DNA of 64,000 nt from a bacterium BMS3Abin11 (GTDB taxonomy: Bacteria; Pseudomonadota; Gammaproteobacteria; BMS3Bbin11): positions 1 to 64,000 of the forward strand of contig BDTD01000037.1 of NCBI GenBank assembly GCA_002897635.1. The letters are read 5' to 3'. The position numbers and the translations under genes are program-made. The notes under the pieces were generated by a model. That model was not told where the DNA came from, did not search any database, and saw only the letters and a program-made list of their open reading frames with translations. This document shows positions 55,601-64,000 of this stretch, in pieces; position 1 is the first letter of the stretch; every line of letters starts with the position of its first letter.

Positions 55601-56515
55601 TCATCGGGGTAAACGAATAAAATGTTCAGCTTCGTCCAGTACAAACTGTTTGAATGCCTGTGCCACTGGAGAAAGTCGTTTTCCAGATCTTTGCACGATA
55701 TGCCATTGGCGCATGATGGGAAAATCTTCAACATCCAGAATCGTCAGACGACCGGTTTCCAGTTCCAGTTCCAGCGTATGGATCGAAACAATACCCAGTC
55801 CCAGCCCGGCTTCCACCGCCTGTTTGATGGCTTCGTTGGAACTCATTTCTATGCCGGTATGGAATGACACACCATGTTGTTCAAAAAAACGTCGTATTGC
55901 AATGCGTGTACCTGAACCTGCTTCGCGTACAACGAAATGTTCATTCTCGAAGTGTTTCAATGGAATATTGCTTTCTTTTGTTAGTGGATGATTGGCTGGG
56001 GCGATTATTACCAGTGGATTTTCCATAAAAGTTTCTGATTTAACATCTAAACCTTCTGGTGGCTGACCCATGATGACCAGATCAGGCACATTGTTATCCA
56101 GCTGGTCACGCAGGCTTGCCCGGTTGGTGATGTCCAGGCTGATGGTGACCCCTTCGTATCTTTGTGAGAAGGCAGCCAGCAGGCGGGTAGCAAAATGACT
56201 GGCGGTTGTAGCGACGGAAATAGCCAGTCTTCCTGATTGAACACCCTTAAGCTCCTTTACCACGACCTCTGCTTCATCCAGTAAATGGCCAATTCTCTGG
56301 CTGTAGGTGAATATTTCATGTCCAGCGGGGGTTAAATGCATTTTCTTGCCGATCTGTTCAAACAGGGGCAGGCCGATCACTTCTTCCAGCTGTTTGATCT
56401 GCATGGAAACGCCAGGCTGGCTCAGGTGCAGTTCCTCAGCTGCACGGGTGTAACTAAGGTGTCGTGCGGCAGACTCGAATACCCTGAGCTGTCGGAAGGT
56501 GATATTCAGGGCCAT
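55601..56515 (-). CDS. cbbR: LysR-family regulator of RuBisCO genes
   Basis: 304 residues: N-terminal winged helix-turn-helix (TFRQLRVFESAARHLSYTRA, then LHLSQPGVSMQIKQLEE) and a LysR effector domain from about residue 90 (GRLAISVATTASHFATRLLA). The closest pattern is CbbR. It is divergent from cbbM, 226 bp apart, the usual arrangement in which CbbR senses metabolites such as RuBP, PEP or NADPH and activates the cbb operon. Confidence 0.93.
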   Translation of the reverse strand: MALNITFRQLRVFESAARHLSYTRAAEELHLSQPGVSMQIKQLEEVIGLPLFEQIGKKMHLTPAGHEIFTYSQRIGHLLDEAEVVVKELKGVQSGRLAISVATTASHFATRLLAAFSQRYEGVTISLDITNRASLRDQLDNNVPDLVIMGQPPEGLDVKSETFMENPLVIIAPANHPLTKESNIPLKHFENEHFVVREAGSGTRIAIRRFFEQHGVSFHTGIEMSSNEAIKQAVEAGLGLGIVSIHTLELELETGRLTILDVEDFPIMRQWHIVQRSGKRLSPVAQAFKQFVLDEAEHFIRLPR

Positions 56516-56546
56516 GAGACTATTAGCTTTGAAAAAGTAGATTTTT

Positions 56547-56571
56547 TACCATAAGTGATAGCTTATCATAA
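56547..56571. promoter_or_regulatory. Probable CbbR-binding palindrome
   Basis: TAAGTGATAGCTTATCATAA contains the inverted half-sites TGATA and TATCA and fits the T-N11-A LysR rule. It lies in the divergent cbbR-cbbM region, close to the cbbR start, the usual place for auto-regulation. The rest of 56516-56741 has no other clear palindrome; GGAGA stands before the cbbM ATG. Confidence 0.55.
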
Positions 56572-56741
56572 CAATCAAAAACATTGAGTGTTAATTATGT
56601 TTGAATGGAATTATAGTAGCCATCCCTGGAAGTCTGTTGGACTTAGGATTGAACTGGTTACGACCACCCATGTCAGACAGACTCCTGGCGAGAGGCGCTG
56701 ATGCCTGAATCAGACTGATTTTTATAAAAGGAGACCATTCA

Positions 56742-58130
56742 ATGGCTTTATTAGACCAAACAGGTCGTTATTCAGACCTGAGTTTGAACGAAGATACCCT
56801 GCTTGCTGACGGCAACCATATTCTGGTTGCATACACCATGGAACCGGCAGAAGGCCATGGCTATCTGGAAGCAGCGGCTCATTTTGCAGCTGAATCTTCA
56901 ACCGGCACCAATGTAGAAGTTTCCACTACTGACGATTTTACCAAGGGCGTAGACGCACTGGTATATGAAATCGACGAAGCCGGAGGCACCATGAAAATCG
57001 CCTATCCTAATGAGCTATTCGACCGTAATGTCATTGATGGCCGTGCCATGATCGTTTCATTCCTGACCCTGACGATTGGTAACAATCAGGGCATGGGTGA
57101 CATCAAGAACTCTCAAATGTACGATTTCTACGTTCCGCCTAAGATGTTGCAGCTGTTTGATGGTCCTTCAATGGATATCTCTGACATGTGGCGTATCCTG
57201 GGTCGTCCAATTAAAAATGGTGGTTATATCGCCGGTACTATCATCAAACCTAAATTAGGTTTACGCCCAGAGCCATTTGCACATGCTGCTTACCAGTTCT
57301 GGCTGGGTGGCGACTTTATCAAGAATGATGAGCCTCAGGGCAACCAGGTTTTCTGTCCATTGAAGAAAGTTATTCCTCTGGTTGCAGATGCTATGGCTCG
57401 TGCACAGGATGAAACTGGCGAAGCTAAATTGTTTTCTGCCAATATCACCGCTGATGACTACCATGAAATGTGTGCCCGTGCAGATTTCGTACTGGAAACC
57501 TTCGGCGAGAATGCGGCTCATGTTGCCTTCCTGGTTGACGGTTATGTTGGGGGACCTGGCATGGTAACGACCGCACGTCGTCAATATCCAGGTCAGTATC
57601 TGCACTATCATCGTGCCGGTCACGGTGCAGTAACATCACCTTCCTCAAAGCGTGGTTATACAGCCTATATCCTGGGCAAAATGGCACGTCTGATGGGCGC
57701 TTCCGGTATCCATGTAGGTACCATGGGCTACGGCAAGATGGAAGGTTCTCAGGATGACAAGATCATTGCCTACATGATTGAGCGCGATGAGTGTCAGGGG
57801 CCTGTCTACTACCAGAAGTGGTACGGCATGAAACCAACGACTCCAATCATCTCCGGTGGCATGAACGCACTGCGTCTGCCTGGTTTCTTCGAGAACCTGG
57901 GTCACGGCAACGTCATCAACACGGCGGGTGGTGGGGCATACGGACATATCGACAGCCCAGCTGCCGGTGCGAAATCGCTGCACCAGGCATACGATTGCTG
58001 GAAGCAGGGCGCTGATCCGATCGAATACGCAAAAGAGCATCATGAATTTGCCCGCGCATTCGAATCATTCGAGCACGATGCCGATACATTGTTTCCAGGC
58101 TGGAGAGACAAACTGGGCGTTCACAAGTAA
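56742..58130 (+). CDS. cbbM: Form II RuBisCO large subunit
   Basis: Fixes CO2 onto ribulose-1,5-bisphosphate in the Calvin cycle; Form II has no small subunit. The 462 residues include the active-site [14 protein letters not shown] (about residues 188-201, with the carbamylated Lys), the phosphate-binding [18 protein letters not shown] with loop 6 [12 protein letters not shown], and [28 protein letters not shown] lies 8 bases before the ATG. No cbbL/S or carboxysome genes are nearby. It suits high-CO2, low-O2 settings. A terminator follows. Confidence 0.98.
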   Translation: MALLDQTGRYSDLSLNEDTLLADGNHILVAYTMEPAEGHGYLEAAAHFAAESSTGTNVEVSTTDDFTKGVDALVYEIDEAGGTMKIAYPNELFDRNVIDGRAMIVSFLTLTIGNNQGMGDIKNSQMYDFYVPPKMLQLFDGPSMDISDMWRILGRPIKNGGYIAGTIIKPKLGLRPEPFAHAAYQFWLGGDFIKNDEPQGNQVFCPLKKVIPLVADAMARAQDETGEAKLFSANITADDYHEMCARADFVLETFGENAAHVAFLVDGYVGGPGMVTTARRQYPGQYLHYHRAGHGAVTSPSSKRGYTAYILGKMARLMGASGIHVGTMGYGKMEGSQDDKIIAYMIERDECQGPVYYQKWYGMKPTTPIISGGMNALRLPGFFENLGHGNVINTAGGGAYGHIDSPAAGAKSLHQAYDCWKQGADPIEYAKEHHEFARAFESFEHDADTLFPGWRDKLGVHK

Positions 58131-58158
58131 GCAAAAGCGAATGCTTCAGTGATAAAGG

Positions 58159-58185
58159 ACCCTCGCTATGAGCGGGGGTTTTTTT
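58159..58185 (+). terminator. Terminator/attenuator after cbbM
   Basis: ACCCTCGCT and AGCGGGGGT pair (one T-G wobble) around ATG, then TTTTTTT. It lies 29 bp after the cbbM stop and before cbbQ. This would leave most transcripts cbbM-only and lower cbbQ/cbbO output. Confidence 0.9.
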
Positions 58186-58224
58186 CTCTCAAAAAGTAAA
58201 AGATTTTTCACAAGGTGTTTGAAA

Positions 58225-59034
58225 ATGACTGATATTGATATCGAACAATATAAAATCGAGCAGGAACCTTATTATGAGGCTCAGGCTAATGAAGTAGATT
58301 TATATGCAGCGGCTTATGAATCGCGTTTGCCGGTAATGATTAAGGGGCCGACGGGTTGTGGTAAGTCACGTTTTATAGAATTCATGGCGTGGAAGTTGAA
58401 ACGGCCGTTGATTACGGTAGCCTGTAATGAAGACATGACGGCCTCTGACCTGGTCGGGCGTTATTTACTGGACGCCAATGGCACGCACTGGCTGGATGGC
58501 CCATTAACCACGGCGGCTCGTATTGGTGCTATCTGCTACCTTGATGAAATCGTCGAAGCCCGTCAGGACACCACCGTTGTAATTCATCCGTTGACCGATC
58601 ATCGTCGTCAGTTGCCGCTCGACAAAAAAGGTGAACTGATCAATGCCAATCCTGATTTTCAACTGGTGATCTCTTACAACCCAGGTTATCAGAGCCTGAT
58701 GAAAGACCTGAAGCAATCTACCAAACAGCGCTTCACCGGCATGGACTTCGATTATCCTTCTGCCGAAGTTGAAGCCATTATTGTTGAAAAAGAAACTGGT
58801 ATCGATAGCGATACGGCACTGAAACTGGTCAAAATTGCTGGGTCAGCGCGTAACCTGAAAGGGCATGGACTGGATGAAGGTATCTCCACACGCCTTCTGA
58901 CCTATGCCGCTTTACTGATAAAAAAAGGCATCAGCCCGGTAGATGCCTGCCGTATGGCACTGGTACGGCCTATCACCGACGACTCCGATATCCGGGCTAC
59001 CCTGGATTATGCTATAGACGCTGTGTTTACCTGA
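58225..59034 (+). CDS. cbbQ: RuBisCO activase ATPase CbbQ
   Basis: MoxR-type AAA+ ATPase that, with CbbO, removes inhibitory sugar phosphates from RuBisCO. ATG 58225 follows CAAGG at a good distance; the longer frame from 58168 starts inside the terminator. 269 residues, typical. Walker A is IKGPTGCGKSRFIEF near residues 39-53, Walker B ICYLDEIVEARQDT, sensor 1 LVISYNPGYQ. Confidence 0.95.
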   Translation: MTDIDIEQYKIEQEPYYEAQANEVDLYAAAYESRLPVMIKGPTGCGKSRFIEFMAWKLKRPLITVACNEDMTASDLVGRYLLDANGTHWLDGPLTTAARIGAICYLDEIVEARQDTTVVIHPLTDHRRQLPLDKKGELINANPDFQLVISYNPGYQSLMKDLKQSTKQRFTGMDFDYPSAEVEAIIVEKETGIDSDTALKLVKIAGSARNLKGHGLDEGISTRLLTYAALLIKKGISPVDACRMALVRPITDDSDIRATLDYAIDAVFT

Positions 59035-59044
59035 GAGTTTTTGT

Positions 59045-59097
59045 TAACCGCAGAGGACGCAGTGGTTCACAAGGAACCCCTGCGTCCCCTGCGGTCA
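59045..59097. repeat. CCGCAGAGG-family hairpin between cbbQ and cbbO
   Basis: TAACCGCAGAGGACGCAG (59045-59062) pairs with CTGCGTCCCCTGCGGTCA (59080-59097), with few mismatches. It is a short copy of the element family at 44407 and 45811, placed inside an operon, 14 bp before the cbbO ATG. Confidence 0.75.
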
Positions 59098-59111
59098 GAA
59101 AATAACTAACA

Positions 59112-61361
59112 ATGAATACTGAAGAATTACAAGCCTATCGTGATGTTTTGAAGTGTGGTTTCAAGGACCTGGATGAAGTCTTTGAAGATTGCATGATTGA
59201 TGCTAAGGCACATTTATCTGAGCAGGGCATCAGGGACTACCTGAAAGGGGCATCACTGATCTGCATGATTGGTCGTGGTTTTGAGCCGGTGTTGGTGTAT
59301 CTGGAAAAAATGCCACAGCTTGCTACCAGGCTGGGAGAGCGGACTCTAACACTGGTTTCACAGATGGTCTGGGATATGTCGCGCACTCCAAATGGCAAGG
59401 CTATCCCGCCGTTTCTGCAGACCATCGCTCAGGCCTCGCGTCGCCTGGGCAGTGAAGAACAGCTGCAGAAGTATATTGAAATAGTTACTGATATGATGGA
59501 GCGAACTACCGGTTCCGTGCATGGATTTCAAACAAGTATCCCCAGTCCCGGTCTGCCTGATCTATTGAATCAGATGCCCTATCTGCTGAATGAACTTTCT
59601 CTTGAAGGGGTCAAAAACTGGATTGACTACGGCATTAGCAATTACGCTAATCATCCTGAGCGGCAGAAGGATTATTTCTGTCTGCAGTCTGCCGATAGCC
59701 GTGCCATTTTGCAGCGTGAGCGCCATGGCACGTTGTTTATCGACAATGAGCGTAAACTTGATCTCTATATGCGCGGCCTGTGGCAGGATCCCGAGCATCT
59801 TGTGCCGTATTCTTCGGGCTACGATGAGCTACGTAAGCCGATGCCCTATTACGATGCCTATGGGATTCGTGTGCCGGATGTTTATGATGACGAAGGTGAG
59901 GTTAAGGGTATTAACCGTTACCGTGCAGTGCTTGCACACATCGCTTCCCACCGACGCTGGACGACAGCTATCATTGCTGATAACTACAGCCCGTTCCAGC
60001 GAGTAGCAATAGAAATTCTGGAAGATTCACGCGTTGAATACCTCGCCATGCAGGAATACCCGGGCTTGCGTAAACTGTTTCTTGCCCTGCATCCAGTACC
60101 AAAAGAAGGTGATTGCAAGCAGGAGGAAGAATCCTGTATTCGCCACCGTCTGACAATGTTGTCGAGGGCCATTCTTGACTCGGCACATGGGTATAAAAAC
60201 CAGGATCTGCTCGATTGTGTCGAAAGTTTTCATCAGCTGATGCAATCTGAAGATACAGGTACTGCAGAAATGGCCAGCCTCGCTGTGAACTATGTTGCCC
60301 GTACCCGTCGTCAATCCGACCAGTTAGCAAAGATGTACTTTACCGATACGGTGGTAGATTACCGTGATGATAACCGTCACATGTGGGTATTCATCGAAGA
60401 AGGTGATGAAGAGGAAATGTTCGAAGAAAAGCGAAAGCTGGAACCAGAAGAACATGAACCGAAAGGCCTGCCGCCGCGCCATTATCCTGAATGGGATTAT
60501 AAGACGAAAACCTACCGACCTGACTGGGTCAGCCTGTATGAGAGCCTGCACCCTGTGGGTGATGCGCGTAAGATAGACAAACTGCTGGATAAACATCGCG
60601 CGCTGGCCAAGCAACTGGAGCGGATGCTGGAAATGTTGAAACCCCAGCAGTATGTGCGTATCCGTTATCAGGAAGAGGGCAGTGACCTGGATCTGGATGT
60701 TGCCATTCGCTCATTAATCGATTTCAAGAGCGGCTGCACGCCTGATCCACGCATAAACATGAGCTACAGGCATGATGGTCGGGATATTGCCGTGATGCTG
60801 CTGCTGGATTTATCTGCTTCACTGGCTGATGTTCCCGATGGCTGTGAACAGACCATCCTTGAATTGAGTCAGGAGGCGGTCGCCTTACTGGGCTGGGCCA
60901 TCGAACAGCTGGGTGATTCCTTTGCCATTGCCGGTTTTTCCTCCAATACCCGGCACGAAGTGCGCTATCAGCACATCAAGGGTTACAGCGAGAGCTGGGA
61001 TGATACGGTAAAGGGCAGGCTGGCTGCTATGGAAGCGGGTTATTCCACACGTATGGGTGCGGCCCTGCGACATGCAGCGCATTACCTCGGTGCACAGAAG
61101 GCAGAAAAAAAACTGCTGCTGGTACTCACTGATGGCGAACCGTCAGACATCGATGTCGATGACCCGGAGTTGCTGATCCAGGATGCTCACAGGGCGGTAC
61201 AGGAACTGGATCAGCAGGGAATCTACACCTACTGTATCAATCTCGACCCATATGCCGATGATTACGTCGCCGATATCTTCGGCAAACAGTACACCGTCAT
61301 CGACAAAATTGAACGCTTACCAGAAAAACTGCCTAAGCTTTTTGCGGCATTAACTTCATAA
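59112..61361 (+). CDS. cbbO: RuBisCO activase adaptor CbbO (VWA protein)
   Basis: 749 residues. The N-terminal ~540 residues are helical with a charged linker (GDEEEMFEEKRKLEPEEHEP). The C-terminal von Willebrand A domain has the MIDAS motif LLLDLSASLADV near residue 563 and LVLTDGEPSDIDVDDPE. CbbO is the adaptor that docks CbbQ hexamers onto RuBisCO through MIDAS. Directly follows cbbQ apart from the hairpin repeat. Confidence 0.94.
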   Translation: MNTEELQAYRDVLKCGFKDLDEVFEDCMIDAKAHLSEQGIRDYLKGASLICMIGRGFEPVLVYLEKMPQLATRLGERTLTLVSQMVWDMSRTPNGKAIPPFLQTIAQASRRLGSEEQLQKYIEIVTDMMERTTGSVHGFQTSIPSPGLPDLLNQMPYLLNELSLEGVKNWIDYGISNYANHPERQKDYFCLQSADSRAILQRERHGTLFIDNERKLDLYMRGLWQDPEHLVPYSSGYDELRKPMPYYDAYGIRVPDVYDDEGEVKGINRYRAVLAHIASHRRWTTAIIADNYSPFQRVAIEILEDSRVEYLAMQEYPGLRKLFLALHPVPKEGDCKQEEESCIRHRLTMLSRAILDSAHGYKNQDLLDCVESFHQLMQSEDTGTAEMASLAVNYVARTRRQSDQLAKMYFTDTVVDYRDDNRHMWVFIEEGDEEEMFEEKRKLEPEEHEPKGLPPRHYPEWDYKTKTYRPDWVSLYESLHPVGDARKIDKLLDKHRALAKQLERMLEMLKPQQYVRIRYQEEGSDLDLDVAIRSLIDFKSGCTPDPRINMSYRHDGRDIAVMLLLDLSASLADVPDGCEQTILELSQEAVALLGWAIEQLGDSFAIAGFSSNTRHEVRYQHIKGYSESWDDTVKGRLAAMEAGYSTRMGAALRHAAHYLGAQKAEKKLLLVLTDGEPSDIDVDDPELLIQDAHRAVQELDQQGIYTYCINLDPYADDYVADIFGKQYTVIDKIERLPEKLPKLFAALTS

Positions 61362-61551
61362 AAGGTTAAAGGCTGCTTAATCGCAGAGATGCAGAGTGCG
61401 CAAAGGGAACCCAATAAATTTTCACTGCATACTTTACGTCTTTGTGGTGAAAACATCTGATTCCCAGATTCAGCCAATAATATTATCAAACAATTACAAA
61501 GCTGCGGATAATTTCTCTGAATAAGAATGTGCTCTGTCAATGATCAGGTAT

Positions 61552-62676
61552 CTAGCCGATACAGTCTTCAATAAATATTGTCATGATTTTTTCTATCTCA
61601 TCACGGCTATCAATCAAAACCTGTACGCATTCGGCATCCAGCTTCTTGCCCGATAGTCTTTTTAGCTCGTTAAAAGCCTTATCAATATCCCATGCATTCT
61701 TGTAGGGACGTTTGCTGGTTAGCGCATCAAACACATCAGCGGTAGCAACAATCCTGGCTTCTAGCGGGATGTCGTCGCCTTTCAGATTACTCGGGTAACC
61801 TTCTCCATTAATGGCTTCGTGGTGATAACGAGTAATATTTCGCAGGATGTCGAGATACTGGATAGATGAAAGATTAAAATTTGCAATCATATGATCAATG
61901 ATTTCCAGACCTTTATCCGAATGGGTGTCCATGATCTTTCGTTCTTCTTTGTTCAGAGGGCCTTTTTTTTGCAAAATGTGATCGGGGATCGTTACTTTCC
62001 CGATATCATGCAGTGGTGCAAACATTAAAATGTGTTCCACATATTCATCACTTAACTGATGTCTCTCTGCAAGCTTACGTGCAATCATCTGAGAATAGCG
62101 CGACATGCGGTCAAGATGGATGCTGGTTTCGGGATCGCGCTGGTGGGTGATGTGAGTTGCTGTGCTAAGCGCCGCTGTCAGTGAACGCAGGGCTGACATT
62201 TCATCAATCACCATCAGTGAAATCAGACGTGCAAAGATATCCAACCCATCAAGAACTTCCTCTGAAAAAACATCTGCTTTGTAGGAATTAAAGAAAACAA
62301 ACCCAAAAAAGTTTCCTTTATAAAATATTGGCAGCGTATAGCTGGCTGCATATCCTTGGCGACCGATACGCTTAGTGTGTTCATGCTCGCCATTCTCAAA
62401 GGCCAGCATATTGTTGATGATCCGAGGCTCACCCTTTTCCAGTATGGATTTTAGAGACGGTGCGTCATCAAGAGGGGCCTGGTAGTGCGAAAGAGGATCA
62501 TCCTCACCACTGCTGTGTATATAGCTTTTTAACACCGAAGTTGCTGGGTCATAAATGGTGATTGCAATTCTGGCAATATCAAGACAATACCTCTGAATGA
62601 CCTTGTGGCAATGAACAAGCTTATCGCTAAGGCTGTTTTGTCTGTTCAGTGGTTCGAGAACGTCTTTATGTCGCAT
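61552..62676 (-). CDS. GAF/HD-GYP domain protein (probable c-di-GMP phosphodiesterase)
   Basis: 374 residues. A GAF-like sensor domain covers about 10-165 (IARIAITIYDPATSVLKSYI, YTLPIFYKGNFFGFVFFN). The HD-GYP domain from about 180 has APLHDIGKVTIPDHILQKKG, RYHHEAINGEGYPSNLKG and IVATADVFDALTSKRPYK. All metal-binding motifs are intact, so c-di-GMP hydrolysis is likely. No membrane segment, so it senses a cytoplasmic signal. Stands alone. 61362-61551 upstream holds only a degenerate CCGCAGAGG-like stretch. Confidence 0.92.
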   Translation of the reverse strand: MRHKDVLEPLNRQNSLSDKLVHCHKVIQRYCLDIARIAITIYDPATSVLKSYIHSSGEDDPLSHYQAPLDDAPSLKSILEKGEPRIINNMLAFENGEHEHTKRIGRQGYAASYTLPIFYKGNFFGFVFFNSYKADVFSEEVLDGLDIFARLISLMVIDEMSALRSLTAALSTATHITHQRDPETSIHLDRMSRYSQMIARKLAERHQLSDEYVEHILMFAPLHDIGKVTIPDHILQKKGPLNKEERKIMDTHSDKGLEIIDHMIANFNLSSIQYLDILRNITRYHHEAINGEGYPSNLKGDDIPLEARIVATADVFDALTSKRPYKNAWDIDKAFNELKRLSGKKLDAECVQVLIDSRDEIEKIMTIFIEDCIG

Positions 62677-63008
62677 CTAAAGCCTACTGTGATTGAATAA
62701 ACGGGCTTGTTGCTGCTGTTTTGTACAAAAAGTATAGCAGGCAATAATAAAACTATATATCCACAGTTTGTTCTGGGAGTATTAGTGCCCTGCAATTAAC
62801 ATGGTTGTTTTCCGGGGTTCTGCCACCCCAGAAATTGAATATTCCAGTATGTGCTAGAATTATAGTTAATTACTCAATTCTCAATTCTTGTCAGAATCGT
62901 CGTATTTATCAATATTCCTGTCGCCGGTTTCCTTTTGCCCCTTTACATGGAAAGTTCAACAGACAACAGTTAAATGGTTACGTAGTTTGAGATGGTCATC
63001 AGGACTGA
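62677..63008. other. Intergenic region, nothing recognised
   Basis: About 330 bp between two leftward genes. It has no convincing frame or palindrome. The half nearer 62677 presumably carries the promoter of the HD-GYP gene. Confidence 0.5.
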
Positions 63009-63815
63009 TTAATTGACCTCACCAAACCCGAATGTAATATAGGCAAACGGTCCCTGATATTTCCACTTGATATCGAGGTTGTCGCTAACATCTTTAAGTT
63101 TGGCATCTGCCTCGTTGTATACATAAGCGATGCCAAAACCAACATTCTGCCAGGGCCGGAATTCAGCGCCTCCCATCGCATCAATGATTGTACCTTTGAA
63201 ATCTTCACCTATGCTAAGGCCAATACTACTGAAACGACCCTCTAGTGACCATTTTGGAGACAATGCCCTGGTAAAGTAAACCCCGACTGTGGGTAGGGGG
63301 TAGGTTTCATCAAAAGCAGTATATGATGCAACGGTGATACCGGCGACTGAAGCATCCAGTGCCGATTTTAGTGAAAGAGCTGAAAGACCAAGATCAACTC
63401 CAAATTCAGTAGTATCATTTCGTATAAAGGACCACCCAACCGCAGCCGACGCAAGACTGCTGTCAAAGCTTGCAGTAATCGTTGTTCTAGCAGGTACTGT
63501 GATCGGCCCAATCGGTACCCCTATATCAAAGTCGGTAGATGTATCCCGGTTAACTGCCCAGTAACCAAAATTTAGACGGAAGTGGTTGGAGATGCGCCAT
63601 ATGCCCTTGATGGCAGCAGTCGTTGCGTTGTCATCAAGATAATCTTCGAAGTCTTGCTTTTGATCACCGACCTGGACACTGGTATCGATGCTGGGAAAAA
63701 ATGGTCCAATCCGGAATGCCAGCCTGTCGTTTAGTGTCTGGTTGATGGGGGCAGCCTGGGCTGAAACAGAAAATAGACCAAGTATGATTACAGATGCGAG
63801 TAAATCCTTTTTCAT
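63009..63815 (-). CDS. Outer-membrane beta-barrel protein
   Basis: 268 residues. A signal peptide (MKKDLLASVIILGLFSVSAQ, then AA) is followed by alternating amphipathic strands such as LNFGYWAVNRDTSTDF, GIAYVYNEADAKLKD and a closing strand FAYITFGFGEVN. GGAGAATTAGA precedes the ATG. The general fold looks like small OmpA/OmpW-type barrels; no closer family can be named. Substrate unknown. Confidence 0.75.
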   Translation of the reverse strand: MKKDLLASVIILGLFSVSAQAAPINQTLNDRLAFRIGPFFPSIDTSVQVGDQKQDFEDYLDDNATTAAIKGIWRISNHFRLNFGYWAVNRDTSTDFDIGVPIGPITVPARTTITASFDSSLASAAVGWSFIRNDTTEFGVDLGLSALSLKSALDASVAGITVASYTAFDETYPLPTVGVYFTRALSPKWSLEGRFSSIGLSIGEDFKGTIIDAMGGAEFRPWQNVGFGIAYVYNEADAKLKDVSDNLDIKWKYQGPFAYITFGFGEVN

Positions 63816-63883
63816 TCTAATTCTCCAATGGGTATTTTATGGTTAGCGTTCAAGAAAGGACTCACAATTACCTGAGATTCGTT

Positions 63884-63903
63884 ATTCCGGCATATGCTGG
63901 TAT
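63884..63903. repeat. Degenerate PAYAGM-type hairpin
   Basis: ATTCCGGCATATGCTGGTAT is a diverged form of the ATTCCGGCGTAGGCCGGAAT palindrome at 54757. It lies upstream of the barrel gene. The rest of 63816-64000 shows no gene. Confidence 0.6.
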
Positions 63904-64000
63904 TCAGATGATACAATTATATACTGTATTACGTCATTCAGGACAAACTGGCCTGATGTTGACCTGACTATTTCAAATTCTACTCTTTTTTGAATGTGTT

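Noticed and set aside
55075-55734. Leftward 219-codon frame across the PhzF fragment and the end of cbbR
   Set aside because: It is antisense to recognisable PhzF coding sequence and overlaps the cbbR 3' end; its composition is arginine- and serine-rich shadow.

Overview
The window looks like chromosome from a free-living, chemolithoautotrophic gammaproteobacterium of moderate G+C. Gammaproteobacterial housekeeping neighbourhoods support this (mfd with csiV nearby; ftsK-lolA-rarA-crcB-serS; lapB remnant-ugd-hldA-hldD). So does a Form II RuBisCO locus of cbbR/cbbM/cbbQ/cbbO type. A sulfur-oxidiser-like lineage is plausible, but species or genus cannot be read from the sequence.

Layout. 1-2.8 kb is scarred DNA: the 3' part of a REP-associated (RAYT) transposase gene, a T-rich REP-like repeat cluster, two copies of the 3' end of lapB, and a secreted DUF1254/DUF1214 protein. 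2.8-24.8 kb is a long rightward surface-polysaccharide cluster. It holds UDP-glucose dehydrogenase, two heptose genes, dTDP-glucose genes rfbB/rfbA, an O-antigen ABC exporter (wzm/wzt), five stand-alone glycosyltransferase genes plus a 978-residue GT2-epimerase-epimerase fusion, a WbpL/WecA-type initiating transferase, a WbpM/PglF-type dehydratase, and manC. Together these can make nucleotide sugars, start a glycan on undecaprenyl phosphate, elongate it in the cytoplasm and export it. 24.9-47.3 kb is mostly housekeeping: hpt and an MTA/MTI phosphorylase, csiV, def, mfd, ispD-ispF, trxB, ald, ftsK, lolA, rarA, crcB with DUF190, serS, transaldolase and a Bax-inhibitor family protein.

47.4-52.1 kb is accessory DNA bounded by two different tRNA-Ser genes (UGA and GGA). 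It has a 158-bp inverted-repeat element, an AbiEi/AbiEii toxin-antitoxin pair under two exceptional perfect palindromes, a type I methylase remnant next to a decayed IS200-type element, and a membrane methyltransferase. 52.6-55.5 kb holds cysC, an outer-membrane porin gene whose 5' end has been replaced by repeats, and a PhzF-family fragment lacking its 5' end; the two broken genes face away from one repeat-filled junction. 55.6-61.4 kb is the carbon-fixation locus: cbbR divergent from cbbM-cbbQ-cbbO. The window ends with a GAF/HD-GYP protein and a beta-barrel outer-membrane protein.

The most unusual layer is the density of short palindromic elements. One family has arms close to TTAAGGGTACCTCTATTAAT. 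It occurs as inverted pairs and as single arms fused to genes, where it supplies a stop codon (mfd, porin), the C-terminal residues of TrxB, and an apparent Shine-Dalgarno sequence for crcB. A second family with CCGCAGAGG ends encloses a DUF2007 gene. The two AbiE palindromes are the best candidate for a distinctive regulatory system.
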